Shown in pieces: positions 54,958-64,000 of a DNA stretch of 64,000 bases (position 1 is its first letter; each line of letters begins with the position of its first letter). The notes under the pieces were generated by a model that saw only the letters and a program-made list of their open reading frames with translations, ran no database searches and was not told the origin of the DNA. The position numbers and the translations under genes are program-made. This stretch comes from Gammaproteobacteria bacterium 45_16_T64. Its GTDB lineage: Bacteria > Pseudomonadota > Gammaproteobacteria > Pseudomonadales > Ketobacteraceae. The DNA lies in assembly GCA_002162955.1 (NCBI GenBank), contig MABD01000037.1, positions 124,001 through 188,000 of the forward strand, written 5' to 3'.

Positions 54958-54989
54958 ACAGCTGGGTAATGAATACATTACCCAGCTGT
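54958..54989. terminator. Strong hairpin after the acyl-CoA dehydrogenase gene
   Basis: ACAGCTGGGTAATG (54958-54971) and CATTACCCAGCTGT (54976-54989) form a perfect 14-bp stem with a 4-base loop. The run of five A before the stem would be a T run on the minus strand only. On the plus strand no T run follows. It probably still ends the dehydrogenase transcript. Confidence 0.65.
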
Positions 54990-55186
54990 CCCTGCAAAAC
55001 CCTCCCACGTTACAAAAAGACACACAGTCACTTTTACGACGCACTAATGCGTCAATTTTTTATTATCGCTATATATATGATATTTAAGGGTTGTTTTTTT
55101 GTCTAATACGGATAGGAAAATACCGTCAAATTATGCGCATTGTGAAGTCCATCAAATTTTCCTAAAGTAATACTACGCAAGCAAAA

Positions 55187-56593
55187 GTGACCTTAACGTA
55201 CATAGGCGTAGAATCATATATGACGGCAGCTGCAGTATTCGATCCCCGTAAAGTCGACGCATACGCAACACACCTTGCCAAAGTGAATACGGTTAAGGAT
55301 GTCATTGCAACAGAGGATATCTGCAACCAGCAGGGCGCAATCTTGATTCCTAAGGGAGCAACTATCAGCGCCAAAGCCACCGAAAAAATCATCCGTTTCA
55401 AGCTCATCCGCCCACTCCACGACACCGTATCCATCGACGGCGAAATTGGAAGCAACGAGCTATACAATGCGATCATGGCGCTCATTAAGCGCACACCTGA
55501 CTTACTCAGTCTCCACACACAATGCAACTTAGATGCGATCATAAAGCAACGCTGCCAATTCTATCAAAAGTTTTCTGTACTCAAACAAAAGCTCACCGTA
55601 CTTTCCATGCAGATGACGAAAACTTTTGAGAATGCACTGCTTTCCTCCTGGCTCTGCACCCTTATTGGCTTACGAATGAAGTTATCGGAAGATGACTTGA
55701 ACGCACTTTTTCTGGCGGCACTCACTCATGATTTTGGCATGCTGCACATTGACCCTGAGATTCTCAATAAAAAAGGGGAACTTAGCCCAGAAGAATGGCG
55801 CCAAATTCACGCCCATGTGGTGATTGGAAAAACCATTCTAGAAGAAATACCAGGTCTTCCAAAAGCAACGTCTAAAGCCGTACTAGAGCATCACGAGAGA
55901 TGTGACGGCACGGGTTACCCCACACAAAAAGATGGCGAGTCGCTGGGGCTTCTAGGTCAGATAATCGCAATGACGGATAGTGTCATCGCCATATACTCCA
56001 CGCGCTTTGTCAAAGAACGGCGCTCCCTCCTTGAGATCGTCCCTATACTGCAGGTAAATAATGAAGCTCATTTCTACAAAACCTATGACACGATCATCAC
56101 CATACTGCGCAATAGCAATCTGCCCAAGAGCAAAGGGCTGAGCGCAGAAAAAATCCCACCTCTCATCCAAAAATTCGCCAACGATGGTCAATTCATGAAT
56201 GCTCAATTAGCCTTGGTTAGCGATGTCATCGATACCCTTGATCATGACGCCAAAAATAGAAAGCTGACAGCATTACATAATGTTCTTGGACTGATTAATA
56301 AAGTCGTTAATGGCTCAGGTATTCTAGGCGATAGCTATCACCGCTGGATAGATCAGGTGAGAGATGAAGAACTAGAATTTGCGTATCGTGAAATTGAAGA
56401 TTCAACACTAATGCTAAAAGAGCTGCAGTTCCACCTTAAGCGACTCACCCGCATGCTTCACCTTTATGCGAAACGCAAGGACACCGATAACAGTACACAA
56501 ATAACCATTATGCAATCACTTAAAAAACTCTCGCAATTAACCCAGGCTAGCCGCGCACAACACGATAGCGATGAAAAAGCTTACGCACTTTAG
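55187..56593 (+). CDS. HD-GYP-like protein with incomplete active site
   Basis: Residues 130-290 resemble an HD-GYP phosphodiesterase: His181-Asp182 in ALTHDFGMLHIDPEIL, His208 and His210 in WRQIHAHVVIGKTIL, and HHERCDGTGYP at 235-245. Two things are wrong for an active enzyme. The usual HDxGK lysine is Met185, and the first-helix metal histidine (normally HSxRV) is missing, the region reading FENALLSSWL. It may bind c-di-GMP without cutting it, or cut weakly. Residues 30-90 form a small beta-rich domain common before HD-GYP. The frame opens at a GTG (55187). ATG 55220 is an alternative start, neither with a clear Shine-Dalgarno. Its stop overlaps the NRPS-PKS stop by 4 bases. Confidence 0.85.
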   Translation: MTLTYIGVESYMTAAAVFDPRKVDAYATHLAKVNTVKDVIATEDICNQQGAILIPKGATISAKATEKIIRFKLIRPLHDTVSIDGEIGSNELYNAIMALIKRTPDLLSLHTQCNLDAIIKQRCQFYQKFSVLKQKLTVLSMQMTKTFENALLSSWLCTLIGLRMKLSEDDLNALFLAALTHDFGMLHIDPEILNKKGELSPEEWRQIHAHVVIGKTILEEIPGLPKATSKAVLEHHERCDGTGYPTQKDGESLGLLGQIIAMTDSVIAIYSTRFVKERRSLLEIVPILQVNNEAHFYKTYDTIITILRNSNLPKSKGLSAEKIPPLIQKFANDGQFMNAQLALVSDVIDTLDHDAKNRKLTALHNVLGLINKVVNGSGILGDSYHRWIDQVRDEELEFAYREIEDSTLMLKELQFHLKRLTRMLHLYAKRKDTDNSTQITIMQSLKKLSQLTQASRAQHDSDEKAYAL

Positions 56594-59500
56594 GTGATCG
56601 TAAGCCTTAATGTAATCTCCGACTTCAAATGGTCCGCCAACTTCGTTATATGCGGATGGTAATTCATACTGATATGATCTCCTGGCATATGGTGGACAGA
56701 CACTCTCCCTTCAACAAACCCCGACCAAGAGCGATGTGGCGCTGAAGGAAAATGCTCCATCGGTACCGTGTGGCAATAAAATAGAACATCCCCATCATAT
56801 GACACTGGGGAGTAATTAAACGTTGCCTTCTGATGAGCAATCCAAGTATTAAACAACGATACACTCAAATGTGATGGTAACATATGGCTTCGTCCATCAT
56901 GAGTTGCTTTATCTAACACATAATCAATCTGCGATTTCGGTTCAAACTTCCTAAGTTCTTCAACCGACAACTCCATTTCATCTTTTAATAGATACTGTAA
57001 TATTGCTGCGCTATCAGTCAGGTGAGTCGGCATATCCTGAGGTGTCGGCGTGTCAATCATGACCAGTAACGCAAGGTCATCCCCTTCCGCTTTTAATTGT
57101 TGCGCCATTTCAAAGGCCACAAGCCCGCCAAACGAACTGCCACCAAGCATATAAGGTGGTTCAACTGCTAACAATTTCAGCTCTTTTATATATTGCTTTG
57201 CTATTTCATGAACACAACTTAATGGCTCCACATGACCAGAAAGCCCCGGAGCCTGAAAGGCATACAGAGGCTGATCGCTACCCAAATTTCTCGCTAGATC
57301 TCGATAGAAATAGACTTCGCCGCCGATTGGATGAACCATAAATAAGGGACGTTTTTCAGCACTACCCTTTTGAATCAATACCAGCGGAGACGCTGCTTGA
57401 TCGCCCCCACTCACGGATGCCAGCGCTTCAGGATGCTGAATAAGCAATTTGATATGATCCGCCAACTCCCCTATCGTTGATTTTTGTATTAACACATGCG
57501 TCGCAATAGGCGTTTCAAATACAGAGCTCAACTTATCCACCAGCGATACTGCAATCAGAGAATCCCCACCCAAATCAAAGAAATCATCGTGCAGGTTAAT
57601 GTGAGGAATACCCAAGCATGCAGACCAAATATCCGATATTTTCTTTTCAACATCGTCAAAAGACTGCTTTTCCTCAACACGCTCTCCCCCTCCAACAGCT
57701 ACCATAACATTGGAATCATCGTCCACTATTGCATCCACTGTAGCGACATCAACTCTTTCACGAGCAGCAATCCAATACTCCTGCCTCTCAAACGGGTACG
57801 TAGGCAAAGGCACTTTATAACGTTGTCGTGCGTTATGAAAAACACTCCAGTTTATATCCACATTATTCGCCCACAAACGCCCAAGCGCTTTAAGTAACTG
57901 ACGAATATCCGAGATTTCTTCATAGGCATGGCGCATCGTCGATATAACAATGTCTGATTCAGCCTTCTGGCGATGCTGCTTCGCTAACGTTGAAAGCACC
58001 TTGCCAGGACCAACCTCCAATAAGATTAGCCCTTCATTTTCTTGTATCCTATCGGTAAACAAACGACTTAAGCCATCGTCAAAGCGAACCTCCTTTCGTA
58101 GGTGCTGTGCCCAATATTCGGCTGATGTCGCCTGCTCGTCGGTAAGATAGTCCCCCGTCATACTGGAAATTATCGGGATTTCGGGTTTTTTAGGTGCTCT
58201 CCTTGCCACCGTATTCTTAAATTTATCAAGTATGGATTCCATCATATGTGAATGAAATCCATGGGAGGTATGTAACAGCCTATTCTGAATCCCCGCCTTT
58301 CCCAATCGAGATTGAAGATCTAAAATAGCTTCAGTTTGTCCAGAAAACACACATCGACTTTCTCCATTAACAGCAGCGAGAGATATCTGATAAGTAAGAT
58401 ATTCCCTCGCCTGCTTCTCTGGTAACTGCACAGACAACATCTCACCACCCGGCAAGTTTTGAATCAACTTACCTCGAATAGCGACAATCTCTAATGCCTG
58501 CTCTAATGTAAAAACACCTGCCAAGCACGCAGCAACATATTCCCCAACACTATGGCCTATCATGACCTTAGGTTCAATTCCCCAGGACATGAGTGTTTTA
58601 GCCAATGCATATTCCAGAATAAAAAGTGAAGGCTGCGTTATATACGTTTGATGCAACGTCTCTGTTTGGGCACTAAAATCTTTCTCACTCAGATTCTCAT
58701 AGAGATATACAAAACGCTCGCGGAGCAATTTTCGGCATTTTTTAACTTCTTCCCGAAAACCCACCTCTACTTGGTAGAGATGTTTTGCCATATTAATATA
58801 TTGAGAACCCTGACCGGAGAACATGAACACTATTTTTCTCGGAAAGTGCTTGTACGAAGTGGATACAACATCCTTGTGCCCACCACTACTCAATTGCGCA
58901 ATCGCTTCGTCTTCATTTCGACAGACCAAATACCTACGATAATCGAACCGCTTACGCCCCATCTGCAACGTATAACAAACATTTGAGAAATTAACATCAT
59001 CAGTATCTTTCAAATACTCCACTAAGCGCTCAGTCATTCTATCCAGCGCAGACGGTGTTTTCGCCGAGAGCAAGAGCATTCGCCAAGGTCGGGATTTCTC
59101 GGAGGCATATTTCTTGGGCGCCTCCCGAAGAATAACATGGGCGTTTGTCCCTCCGATACCAAAGGAGCTGACTCCAGCGTAACGCACTTCATTTTTCGCA
59201 ACCCAGCTTTTTAGATTCGTATTCACATAAAATGGAGTTTTATCAAAATTAATTTTTTCATTTGCCTTTTCAAAATGAACCGTCGGTGGCAATAATTTTT
59301 TATCTAAGGCTTTCGCTGTTTTTATTAACCCGACAACACCCGACGCCGCATCCAAATGACCAATATTGCTCTTAACTGATCCAATAGCACAGGGTTGTCT
59401 GTCAGATACCTTTGATACATATGCCTGGCTTAATCCTTCAATTTCAATTGGATCGCCTAATTGCGTTGCTGTACCGTGTGTTTCCACATAACTAATATCT

Positions 59501-62500
59501 TCTGCAACAATATTCGCATTCGCAATGGCTGCCAAGATCGCTTTGGCCTGCCCTTCGACCGCAGGAGAGGTGTAACCTGGTTTATTTGATCCGTCATTAT
59601 TTGTCGCAGAGCCTTTAATAATCCCATAAATATGATCATTATCCCTAAGCGCGTCATCTAAGCGCTTTAATAATACAACTCCCGCGCCCTGGCCTTGAAT
59701 AGTGCCCTCCGCCTTTTCATCAAAAGCACGGCAGTGGCCATCTGGAGACATGATCATTCCCCGCTGATATAAGTAACCTGACTTTTCCAGTCGGCCAAGT
59801 GACACCCCCCCGGCTAACGCCGCATCACACTCCTGGCTTAACAATGCCTGACATGCGCTGTGCACCGCAACCAATGACGTTGAGCACGCCGTCTGTACTA
59901 CTACAGCAGGGCCATTAAGATTAAGTTTGTAGGAAATCCTTGTCGACAAGAAATCTTTGTCATTACCAATCATCAGCGGGTAATCACCCACAGCCTGAGT
60001 TAGCTTTGTATGTCCGGCTAAATGATTCATCATATAATGATTCATCCCTACACCAGCATAAACACCCGTACGCCCATCAAAATGATCGGGAACATATCCT
60101 CCATCTTCCAGTGCCTCCCAAGCGCACTCCAAGAATATGCGTTGCTGAGGGTCAGTTATCTGTGCTTCCCTTGGAGAAAACCCAAAAAACTCAGCGTCAA
60201 AACTCCTTACATTCGATATGCAACTTTGTGCACGGACGTAATTGGGATTATCCAACAAGCTTTTATCAACACCCGCGCCCTCTAATTCGTCCTTAGAATA
60301 GAATTTAATGGACTCGACTTTAGATGCGATGTTATGCCAAAATTCTTCAGTTGTATCTGCTCCAGGAAATCGCCCAGACATACCAACGATCGCAACCTTA
60401 ACACCAATGAGTTCTTCTAATAATCTCCGTCGTAATCGCAGGCGTTCGAAATGGCCATCCTGATGCAAATAGAAAGCATCGTCTTCCTCATCCTTTTCAA
60501 GGTAGTGAGATAGCGCTTGTATAGTCGGATACTTGAATAGGTCGACCATCGTTACTTTCTTTTTTAGCATTTCAGGCAATCTTCCGAATACCTTTGCCAA
60601 CAACAAAGAATGTCCACCTAGATCAAAGAAGTTCTCGAAAATACTGACATTATCGACAGGTAAAACTGAGACCCATACTTCAGCCAATATACGTTCAATT
60701 TCATTCCTAGGTGGAACGAATGTTGACTTACCGTCGTAACCGGAAAATTTAGGCGAGGGGAGCTTTTCCCTGTCTATTTTCTTATTTGGGGTTAACGGAA
60801 ACGCATCAAGAAACACGAACGAAGACGGCACCATATAGTCTGGCAGCCTATCTTCTAAGGATTTCTTTATCTCCCCTTGCGTCAGCGATGCATCTACCAA
60901 CTTGATAACATAAGCTACCAGGTATTTGTCTACAGTCCCAGAATCATCCTTATCTCCCTCATTTGCGACAACCAACACATCGGCAACAGAACCATGTTCG
61001 CTAATAGCCGCTTCTATTTCTCCGAGCTCTATTCGAAATCCACGAATTTTTACCTGATGATCCAGACGCCCTAGATATTCGATACTACCGTCTGGCCGAT
61101 AACTACATAAATCCCCTGTACCATAGAGGCGTCCCTCTTTGTCTGTACTAAAAGGGTTCTGAATAAATTTTTCTTCAGTGAGTTCTTTTCTATTTAGATA
61201 CCCTCTCGCCAACCCTTTACCTGCAAGATATAGTTCACCTGGTACTCCAACCGGTTGAACGCCAAGAAAATCATCCAATATATAACAGCAGGTGTTTGCT
61301 ACTGGCTTACCGATTGAAGGCGCAGATTTTCCATCCAGTTTTGCGACTGTTGCCCAAACTGTCGACTCGGTTGGCCCATAAGCATTAAACAGGTCTCTAT
61401 TCTTGGACCAGGCTTTTGCTAACTCTAAGGAACAAGCCTCTCCCCCAACCACGAGCGTCTTGAGCTTGCTTACCTGATCTGGATCCATCGCACTTACTAT
61501 CGAGGGCGGCAACAGCACCCAAGTAATTTCGTTAGAATTAAGAAATTCAACCAGGCCATCCCCTAGCAAGGATTCCTTAGAACCCAAAAATAACGTTGCT
61601 CCATTTTGCAAAGATAATGAAATGGAGAATATGGAGGCATCAAAATTAAGCGACGCAAAAAGTAGAACGTTATCCGCGTAAGTGATGTCAAACACGTTTC
61701 GTTGCGTCAATAAAAGGTTCGTTAACGCACTGTGCTCTACCATTACCCCCTTGGGTTTTCCGGTTGACCCTGAGGTATAGATGACGTACGCAAGATCTGT
61801 AGGAGATATTTTCGTTATCAATTCAGCAGATGACTCAGCTTGAATATCATCTTTAACCCGATCAACCAAAATGCTTTTATAGTTAAGTCTTGGCAGCTTC
61901 CTATCAGATTGTGCATCAGTCACTACGACGGAGACATTTGCATCGTCAATCATAAATTCAAGCCGCTCTGAAGGGTATTCAGGGTCCAGAGGAAGATAAG
62001 CCCCTCCCGCCTTAAATATACCTACAATTGCGACAATCATTTGGCACGACCTATTAAGCGATATTCCGACGATATTCCCCGTTGAAACACCTTGCTTTGC
62101 TAAATAACGGGCGAGACTATTAGATCGCTCATCTAACTCACGGTATGACAGCCCATCGCCTTCGAAATCCACAGCAATAGCATCCGGGTAACGCGCGACC
62201 GTTTCCGAAAATGTCGTAACAATATTTTTGTCGTCCCCTTCACTCACAGACGTAGTGTTCCAATGAGTAACAATGTCGCCTCTCTCTTCCGGCGTTAAGA
62301 GCACGAGATCAGATATGCTTTTGGTTGGATCATTCGACACTTCGGACATCAGCTGCCTAAAATGACGCGACATTCGTTCGATAGTATCATTGGAGAAAAG
62401 GTCAGCGTTATATTCAATACCAAATATAAATGATTTTTGAAATTTGCTGAGCTTGAAAGTCAGATCAAAATCATCTAATTGCTGTCGCCTTTCGTAACGC

Positions 62501-63675
62501 TTCCAAACTCCTAAGCCCTTCATATCCCATAGCATTTCACCGTCGTCAGACATCGTAACCAAAGGTTCAGATCTGTTTTCGAAACTATTGATATTCTCCC
62601 AAACAAATGACGTTTGAAATAGTTGAGACTGACTTGAACTTCGATTAATCGATAATTTCTCAGCGATGAGAGAGAGTGGATAATGTTGATTTTCAATGGC
62701 AAGTTGTGTCTTTTCAAATACCTGCTGCAAAAAAGAATTGGTGGATTGTAAAGGATCCACTTTCGATCGAATAACCACAGGGTTAACAAAATAATTATAT
62801 ACCCCCGCAAACTCCTTTCCCCTTCCTCCTGTTGGGGTCCCGACCGCAATATCCCTTTGATTCGAATACTTATGTAATAAGAGATGAAAAGTCGCTATAT
62901 AAAGCGAAAACAAGGATATATCAAGATCCCTAGCAAGTGCGTTATACTCCTCGATCTCGTTTTTTTCTAGATTTATACCAAAATAACTTCCATTACATGT
63001 CATTTTTGGCGGCCGCGGGTAGTCCGTCGGGAGATTCAATGTTGAATCCAATCCCGCCAATTCTTTCAACCAATAGTCCAATTGCTCATTACCTTTATTA
63101 CTAAGAATAAAGGCAGCTTGGTGATCAACAAAATCCGAATAGCAACATTCTATCGGTGGAAGACTTGGTAATACTCCCGCCTCCAAAGCGGGGTACACCT
63201 GTCGCAATTCATTGAACAATGTCATTGTCGACCACAGGTCAATACCAATATGTTGTGTATAGGTTGCCAATATTCTTGTTTTACCCGGACGATGGAAAAC
63301 GACCCAACGCATTGGCGACTCATTAAAAAGATCAAAATCCCTTTTCAGTTCTTTATCCGAATATAAATTCTGGAAATCCGCATCATCAATATCGTCAGTA
63401 AATATTTCCTCGAAATATAACGCGGGTGTATCGATTTTCTGGACAACAACGCCATCCACTTCTCTGAAAACACCACCAAGCGAAGGGTGGCGTAAAGTGA
63501 GAAATTCTAATGAACGTTTAAATATAGTTAGATCAATATGTTCCGGTATTTCCCACAAAAATTGCACATTATAAATACCTGTGCCAGGAGAACAATTATG
63601 CAGTAACCACAACGCTTGCTGTCCATAACTTAACGACTGGGCCACTCGCACCTTACTGCTGACGTTACTCATCAT
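56590..63675 (-). CDS. Hybrid NRPS-PKS megasynthase, C-A-PCP-KS-AT-ACP-TE
   Basis: One 2361-residue protein with a full extension-and-release line. Condensation (12-450): HHxxxDG reads QHIGIDL, so catalytic His142 and Asp146 remain. Adenylation (485-975): A3 core YTSGSTGKPKG; my pocket reading by alignment to PheA is D-A-F-L-V-G-A-V-W-K, suggesting a hydrophobic or aromatic residue. PCP Ser1023. KS (1093-1515): Cys1264, His1400, His1440. AT (1610-1900): Ser1709, and SHGFHS resembling the malonyl HAFH motif. ACP Ser2039. TE (2108-2350): Ser2181, Asp2208, His2334. No ketoreductase or methyltransferase is present. GGAAG precedes the ATG. Expected product: an acylated amino acid extended by one unreduced malonate. 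No phosphopantetheinyl transferase or tailoring gene is in the window. Confidence 0.95.
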   Translation of the reverse strand: MMSNVSSKVRVAQSLSYGQQALWLLHNCSPGTGIYNVQFLWEIPEHIDLTIFKRSLEFLTLRHPSLGGVFREVDGVVVQKIDTPALYFEEIFTDDIDDADFQNLYSDKELKRDFDLFNESPMRWVVFHRPGKTRILATYTQHIGIDLWSTMTLFNELRQVYPALEAGVLPSLPPIECCYSDFVDHQAAFILSNKGNEQLDYWLKELAGLDSTLNLPTDYPRPPKMTCNGSYFGINLEKNEIEEYNALARDLDISLFSLYIATFHLLLHKYSNQRDIAVGTPTGGRGKEFAGVYNYFVNPVVIRSKVDPLQSTNSFLQQVFEKTQLAIENQHYPLSLIAEKLSINRSSSQSQLFQTSFVWENINSFENRSEPLVTMSDDGEMLWDMKGLGVWKRYERRQQLDDFDLTFKLSKFQKSFIFGIEYNADLFSNDTIERMSRHFRQLMSEVSNDPTKSISDLVLLTPEERGDIVTHWNTTSVSEGDDKNIVTTFSETVARYPDAIAVDFEGDGLSYRELDERSNSLARYLAKQGVSTGNIVGISLNRSCQMIVAIVGIFKAGGAYLPLDPEYPSERLEFMIDDANVSVVVTDAQSDRKLPRLNYKSILVDRVKDDIQAESSAELITKISPTDLAYVIYTSGSTGKPKGVMVEHSALTNLLLTQRNVFDITYADNVLLFASLNFDASIFSISLSLQNGATLFLGSKESLLGDGLVEFLNSNEITWVLLPPSIVSAMDPDQVSKLKTLVVGGEACSLELAKAWSKNRDLFNAYGPTESTVWATVAKLDGKSAPSIGKPVANTCCYILDDFLGVQPVGVPGELYLAGKGLARGYLNRKELTEEKFIQNPFSTDKEGRLYGTGDLCSYRPDGSIEYLGRLDHQVKIRGFRIELGEIEAAISEHGSVADVLVVANEGDKDDSGTVDKYLVAYVIKLVDASLTQGEIKKSLEDRLPDYMVPSSFVFLDAFPLTPNKKIDREKLPSPKFSGYDGKSTFVPPRNEIERILAEVWVSVLPVDNVSIFENFFDLGGHSLLLAKVFGRLPEMLKKKVTMVDLFKYPTIQALSHYLEKDEEDDAFYLHQDGHFERLRLRRRLLEELIGVKVAIVGMSGRFPGADTTEEFWHNIASKVESIKFYSKDELEGAGVDKSLLDNPNYVRAQSCISNVRSFDAEFFGFSPREAQITDPQQRIFLECAWEALEDGGYVPDHFDGRTGVYAGVGMNHYMMNHLAGHTKLTQAVGDYPLMIGNDKDFLSTRISYKLNLNGPAVVVQTACSTSLVAVHSACQALLSQECDAALAGGVSLGRLEKSGYLYQRGMIMSPDGHCRAFDEKAEGTIQGQGAGVVLLKRLDDALRDNDHIYGIIKGSATNNDGSNKPGYTSPAVEGQAKAILAAIANANIVAEDISYVETHGTATQLGDPIEIEGLSQAYVSKVSDRQPCAIGSVKSNIGHLDAASGVVGLIKTAKALDKKLLPPTVHFEKANEKINFDKTPFYVNTNLKSWVAKNEVRYAGVSSFGIGGTNAHVILREAPKKYASEKSRPWRMLLLSAKTPSALDRMTERLVEYLKDTDDVNFSNVCYTLQMGRKRFDYRRYLVCRNEDEAIAQLSSGGHKDVVSTSYKHFPRKIVFMFSGQGSQYINMAKHLYQVEVGFREEVKKCRKLLRERFVYLYENLSEKDFSAQTETLHQTYITQPSLFILEYALAKTLMSWGIEPKVMIGHSVGEYVAACLAGVFTLEQALEIVAIRGKLIQNLPGGEMLSVQLPEKQAREYLTYQISLAAVNGESRCVFSGQTEAILDLQSRLGKAGIQNRLLHTSHGFHSHMMESILDKFKNTVARRAPKKPEIPIISSMTGDYLTDEQATSAEYWAQHLRKEVRFDDGLSRLFTDRIQENEGLILLEVGPGKVLSTLAKQHRQKAESDIVISTMRHAYEEISDIRQLLKALGRLWANNVDINWSVFHNARQRYKVPLPTYPFERQEYWIAARERVDVATVDAIVDDDSNVMVAVGGGERVEEKQSFDDVEKKISDIWSACLGIPHINLHDDFFDLGGDSLIAVSLVDKLSSVFETPIATHVLIQKSTIGELADHIKLLIQHPEALASVSGGDQAASPLVLIQKGSAEKRPLFMVHPIGGEVYFYRDLARNLGSDQPLYAFQAPGLSGHVEPLSCVHEIAKQYIKELKLLAVEPPYMLGGSSFGGLVAFEMAQQLKAEGDDLALLVMIDTPTPQDMPTHLTDSAAILQYLLKDEMELSVEELRKFEPKSQIDYVLDKATHDGRSHMLPSHLSVSLFNTWIAHQKATFNYSPVSYDGDVLFYCHTVPMEHFPSAPHRSWSGFVEGRVSVHHMPGDHISMNYHPHITKLADHLKSEITLRLTIT

Positions 63676-63863
63676 CTACTTCCCGCTATAAATATACTGA
63701 CGTTAAGAAAGCTTAGACGAGAAAGAAAATTTAATCTTTTGCGGCTGGCGAATAAACATGCCAATTTAAAATAAAATTACAAATAAGCACATAACCGTCG
63801 TAAAATATGTCGACAAAGTCCAGTATTCATAATATAAAACTATTTGATTCTGAAATTGCTATA

Positions 63864-64000
63864 CTAACGTAGAAATTTTTCAACAAATTCTGCAGCGTTA
63901 ACAGGCCTTCCTAAATAATACCCTTGACCCTCATCACACCCCTGCTCAAGTAAAAACTTCAGCTGAGCTTCTGTTTCAACGCCTTCCGCTATTACCTGCA
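63864..64000 (-). CDS. EAL-domain protein, C-terminal end only
   Basis: My own translation of the minus strand at the right edge gives about 45 residues that match the end of an EAL domain: VIAEGVETEAQLKFLLEQGC, then DEGQGYYLGRPVNAAEFVEKFLR and a TAG stop at 63864-63866. It closely parallels the same region of the GGDEF-EAL proteins at 27193 and 44379. The AEGVE glutamate and the QGYYLGRP loop are intact, so the EAL could be active. The rest of the protein lies outside the window, so its sensory domains cannot be described. It is on the same strand as the NRPS-PKS, 188 bases upstream of it. Confidence 0.88.
   Translation of the reverse strand, partial: QVIAEGVETEAQLKFLLEQGCDEGQGYYLGRPVNAAEFVEKFLR

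Noticed and set aside
1-64000. Prophage, transposon, tRNA or rRNA genes
   Set aside because: I looked for integrase or transposase motifs, tRNA-like cloverleaf ends and rRNA-like conserved stretches and saw none. A covariance-model and IS search would be needed to exclude them fully.

Overview
The window is chromosomal DNA with about 45 tightly packed protein genes, balanced to slightly AT-rich base composition, and no RNA gene, insertion sequence, prophage or CRISPR array that I could recognise. The left third suggests a Pseudomonas-related gammaproteobacterium. The run rhodanese (rhdA-like), HDOD protein, motA, motB, rsgA, orn, then a PilZ-like protein, fimX, serB and, further on, parC recalls from memory the PA4951-PA4964 neighbourhood of Pseudomonas aeruginosa. 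Differences (efp/epmA/epmB inserted, many c-di-GMP genes, an NRPS-PKS) point to a free-living, probably marine or aquatic relative in the Pseudomonadales/Oceanospirillales/Cellvibrionales sphere. That placement is inference.

Layout. 1-8.2 kb: a truncated sulfurtransferase, an HDOD-GAF protein, flagellar stator motAB, ribosome-maturation GTPase rsgA, oligoribonuclease orn, then epmA and efp. 8.2-19.5 kb: epmB, a PilZ-like protein, a FimX-type degenerate c-di-GMP receptor, serB, a YcgR-type PilZ protein, a Bax-like glucosaminidase lipoprotein, an AI-2E/PerM-type permease, a PA4642-family small protein, and a cytochrome b561-YceI pair. 19.5-27.2 kb: parC, a GlxA-type regulator, a neutral ceramidase, selD and a DUF4126 membrane protein. 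27-36.4 kb (all minus strand): a GGDEF-EAL membrane protein translationally coupled to a periplasmic substrate-binding lipoprotein; a VOC enzyme and alpha/beta hydrolase pair; a membrane-anchored AraC regulator; a secreted or outer-membrane protein carrying a hexapeptide tandem repeat; and two single-domain response regulators. 36.7-41.4 kb: a small coiled-coil protein, an orphan fused TssB-TssC type VI sheath protein, a radical SAM protein, a 0.9 kb AT-rich non-coding stretch and an AraC regulator. 41.4-56.6 kb: a second HDOD-GAF protein, an alpha/beta hydrolase, a REC-PAS-GGDEF-EAL protein, an OruR/ArgR-type AraC regulator, a lipase-like lipoprotein, a 7TM GGDEF-EAL protein, pterin dehydratase, a long acyl-CoA dehydrogenase and a degenerate HD-GYP protein. 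56.6-63.7 kb: one 2361-residue hybrid NRPS-PKS (C-A-PCP-KS-AT-ACP-TE). The right edge cuts the C-terminus of another EAL protein.

How the genes work together. The dominant theme is cyclic-di-GMP control of motility and surface behaviour: five GGDEF/EAL or EAL proteins, one HD-GYP-like protein, two PilZ-type proteins and two HDOD-GAF proteins, alongside motAB and fimX. A second theme is EF-P beta-lysylation: efp, the ligase epmA and the aminomutase epmB lie side by side. The most distinctive accessory pieces are the stand-alone NRPS-PKS megasynthase, the orphan TssB-TssC fusion with its radical SAM neighbour, the substrate-binding-protein/GGDEF-EAL pair, and the hairpin-led VOC-hydrolase operon.
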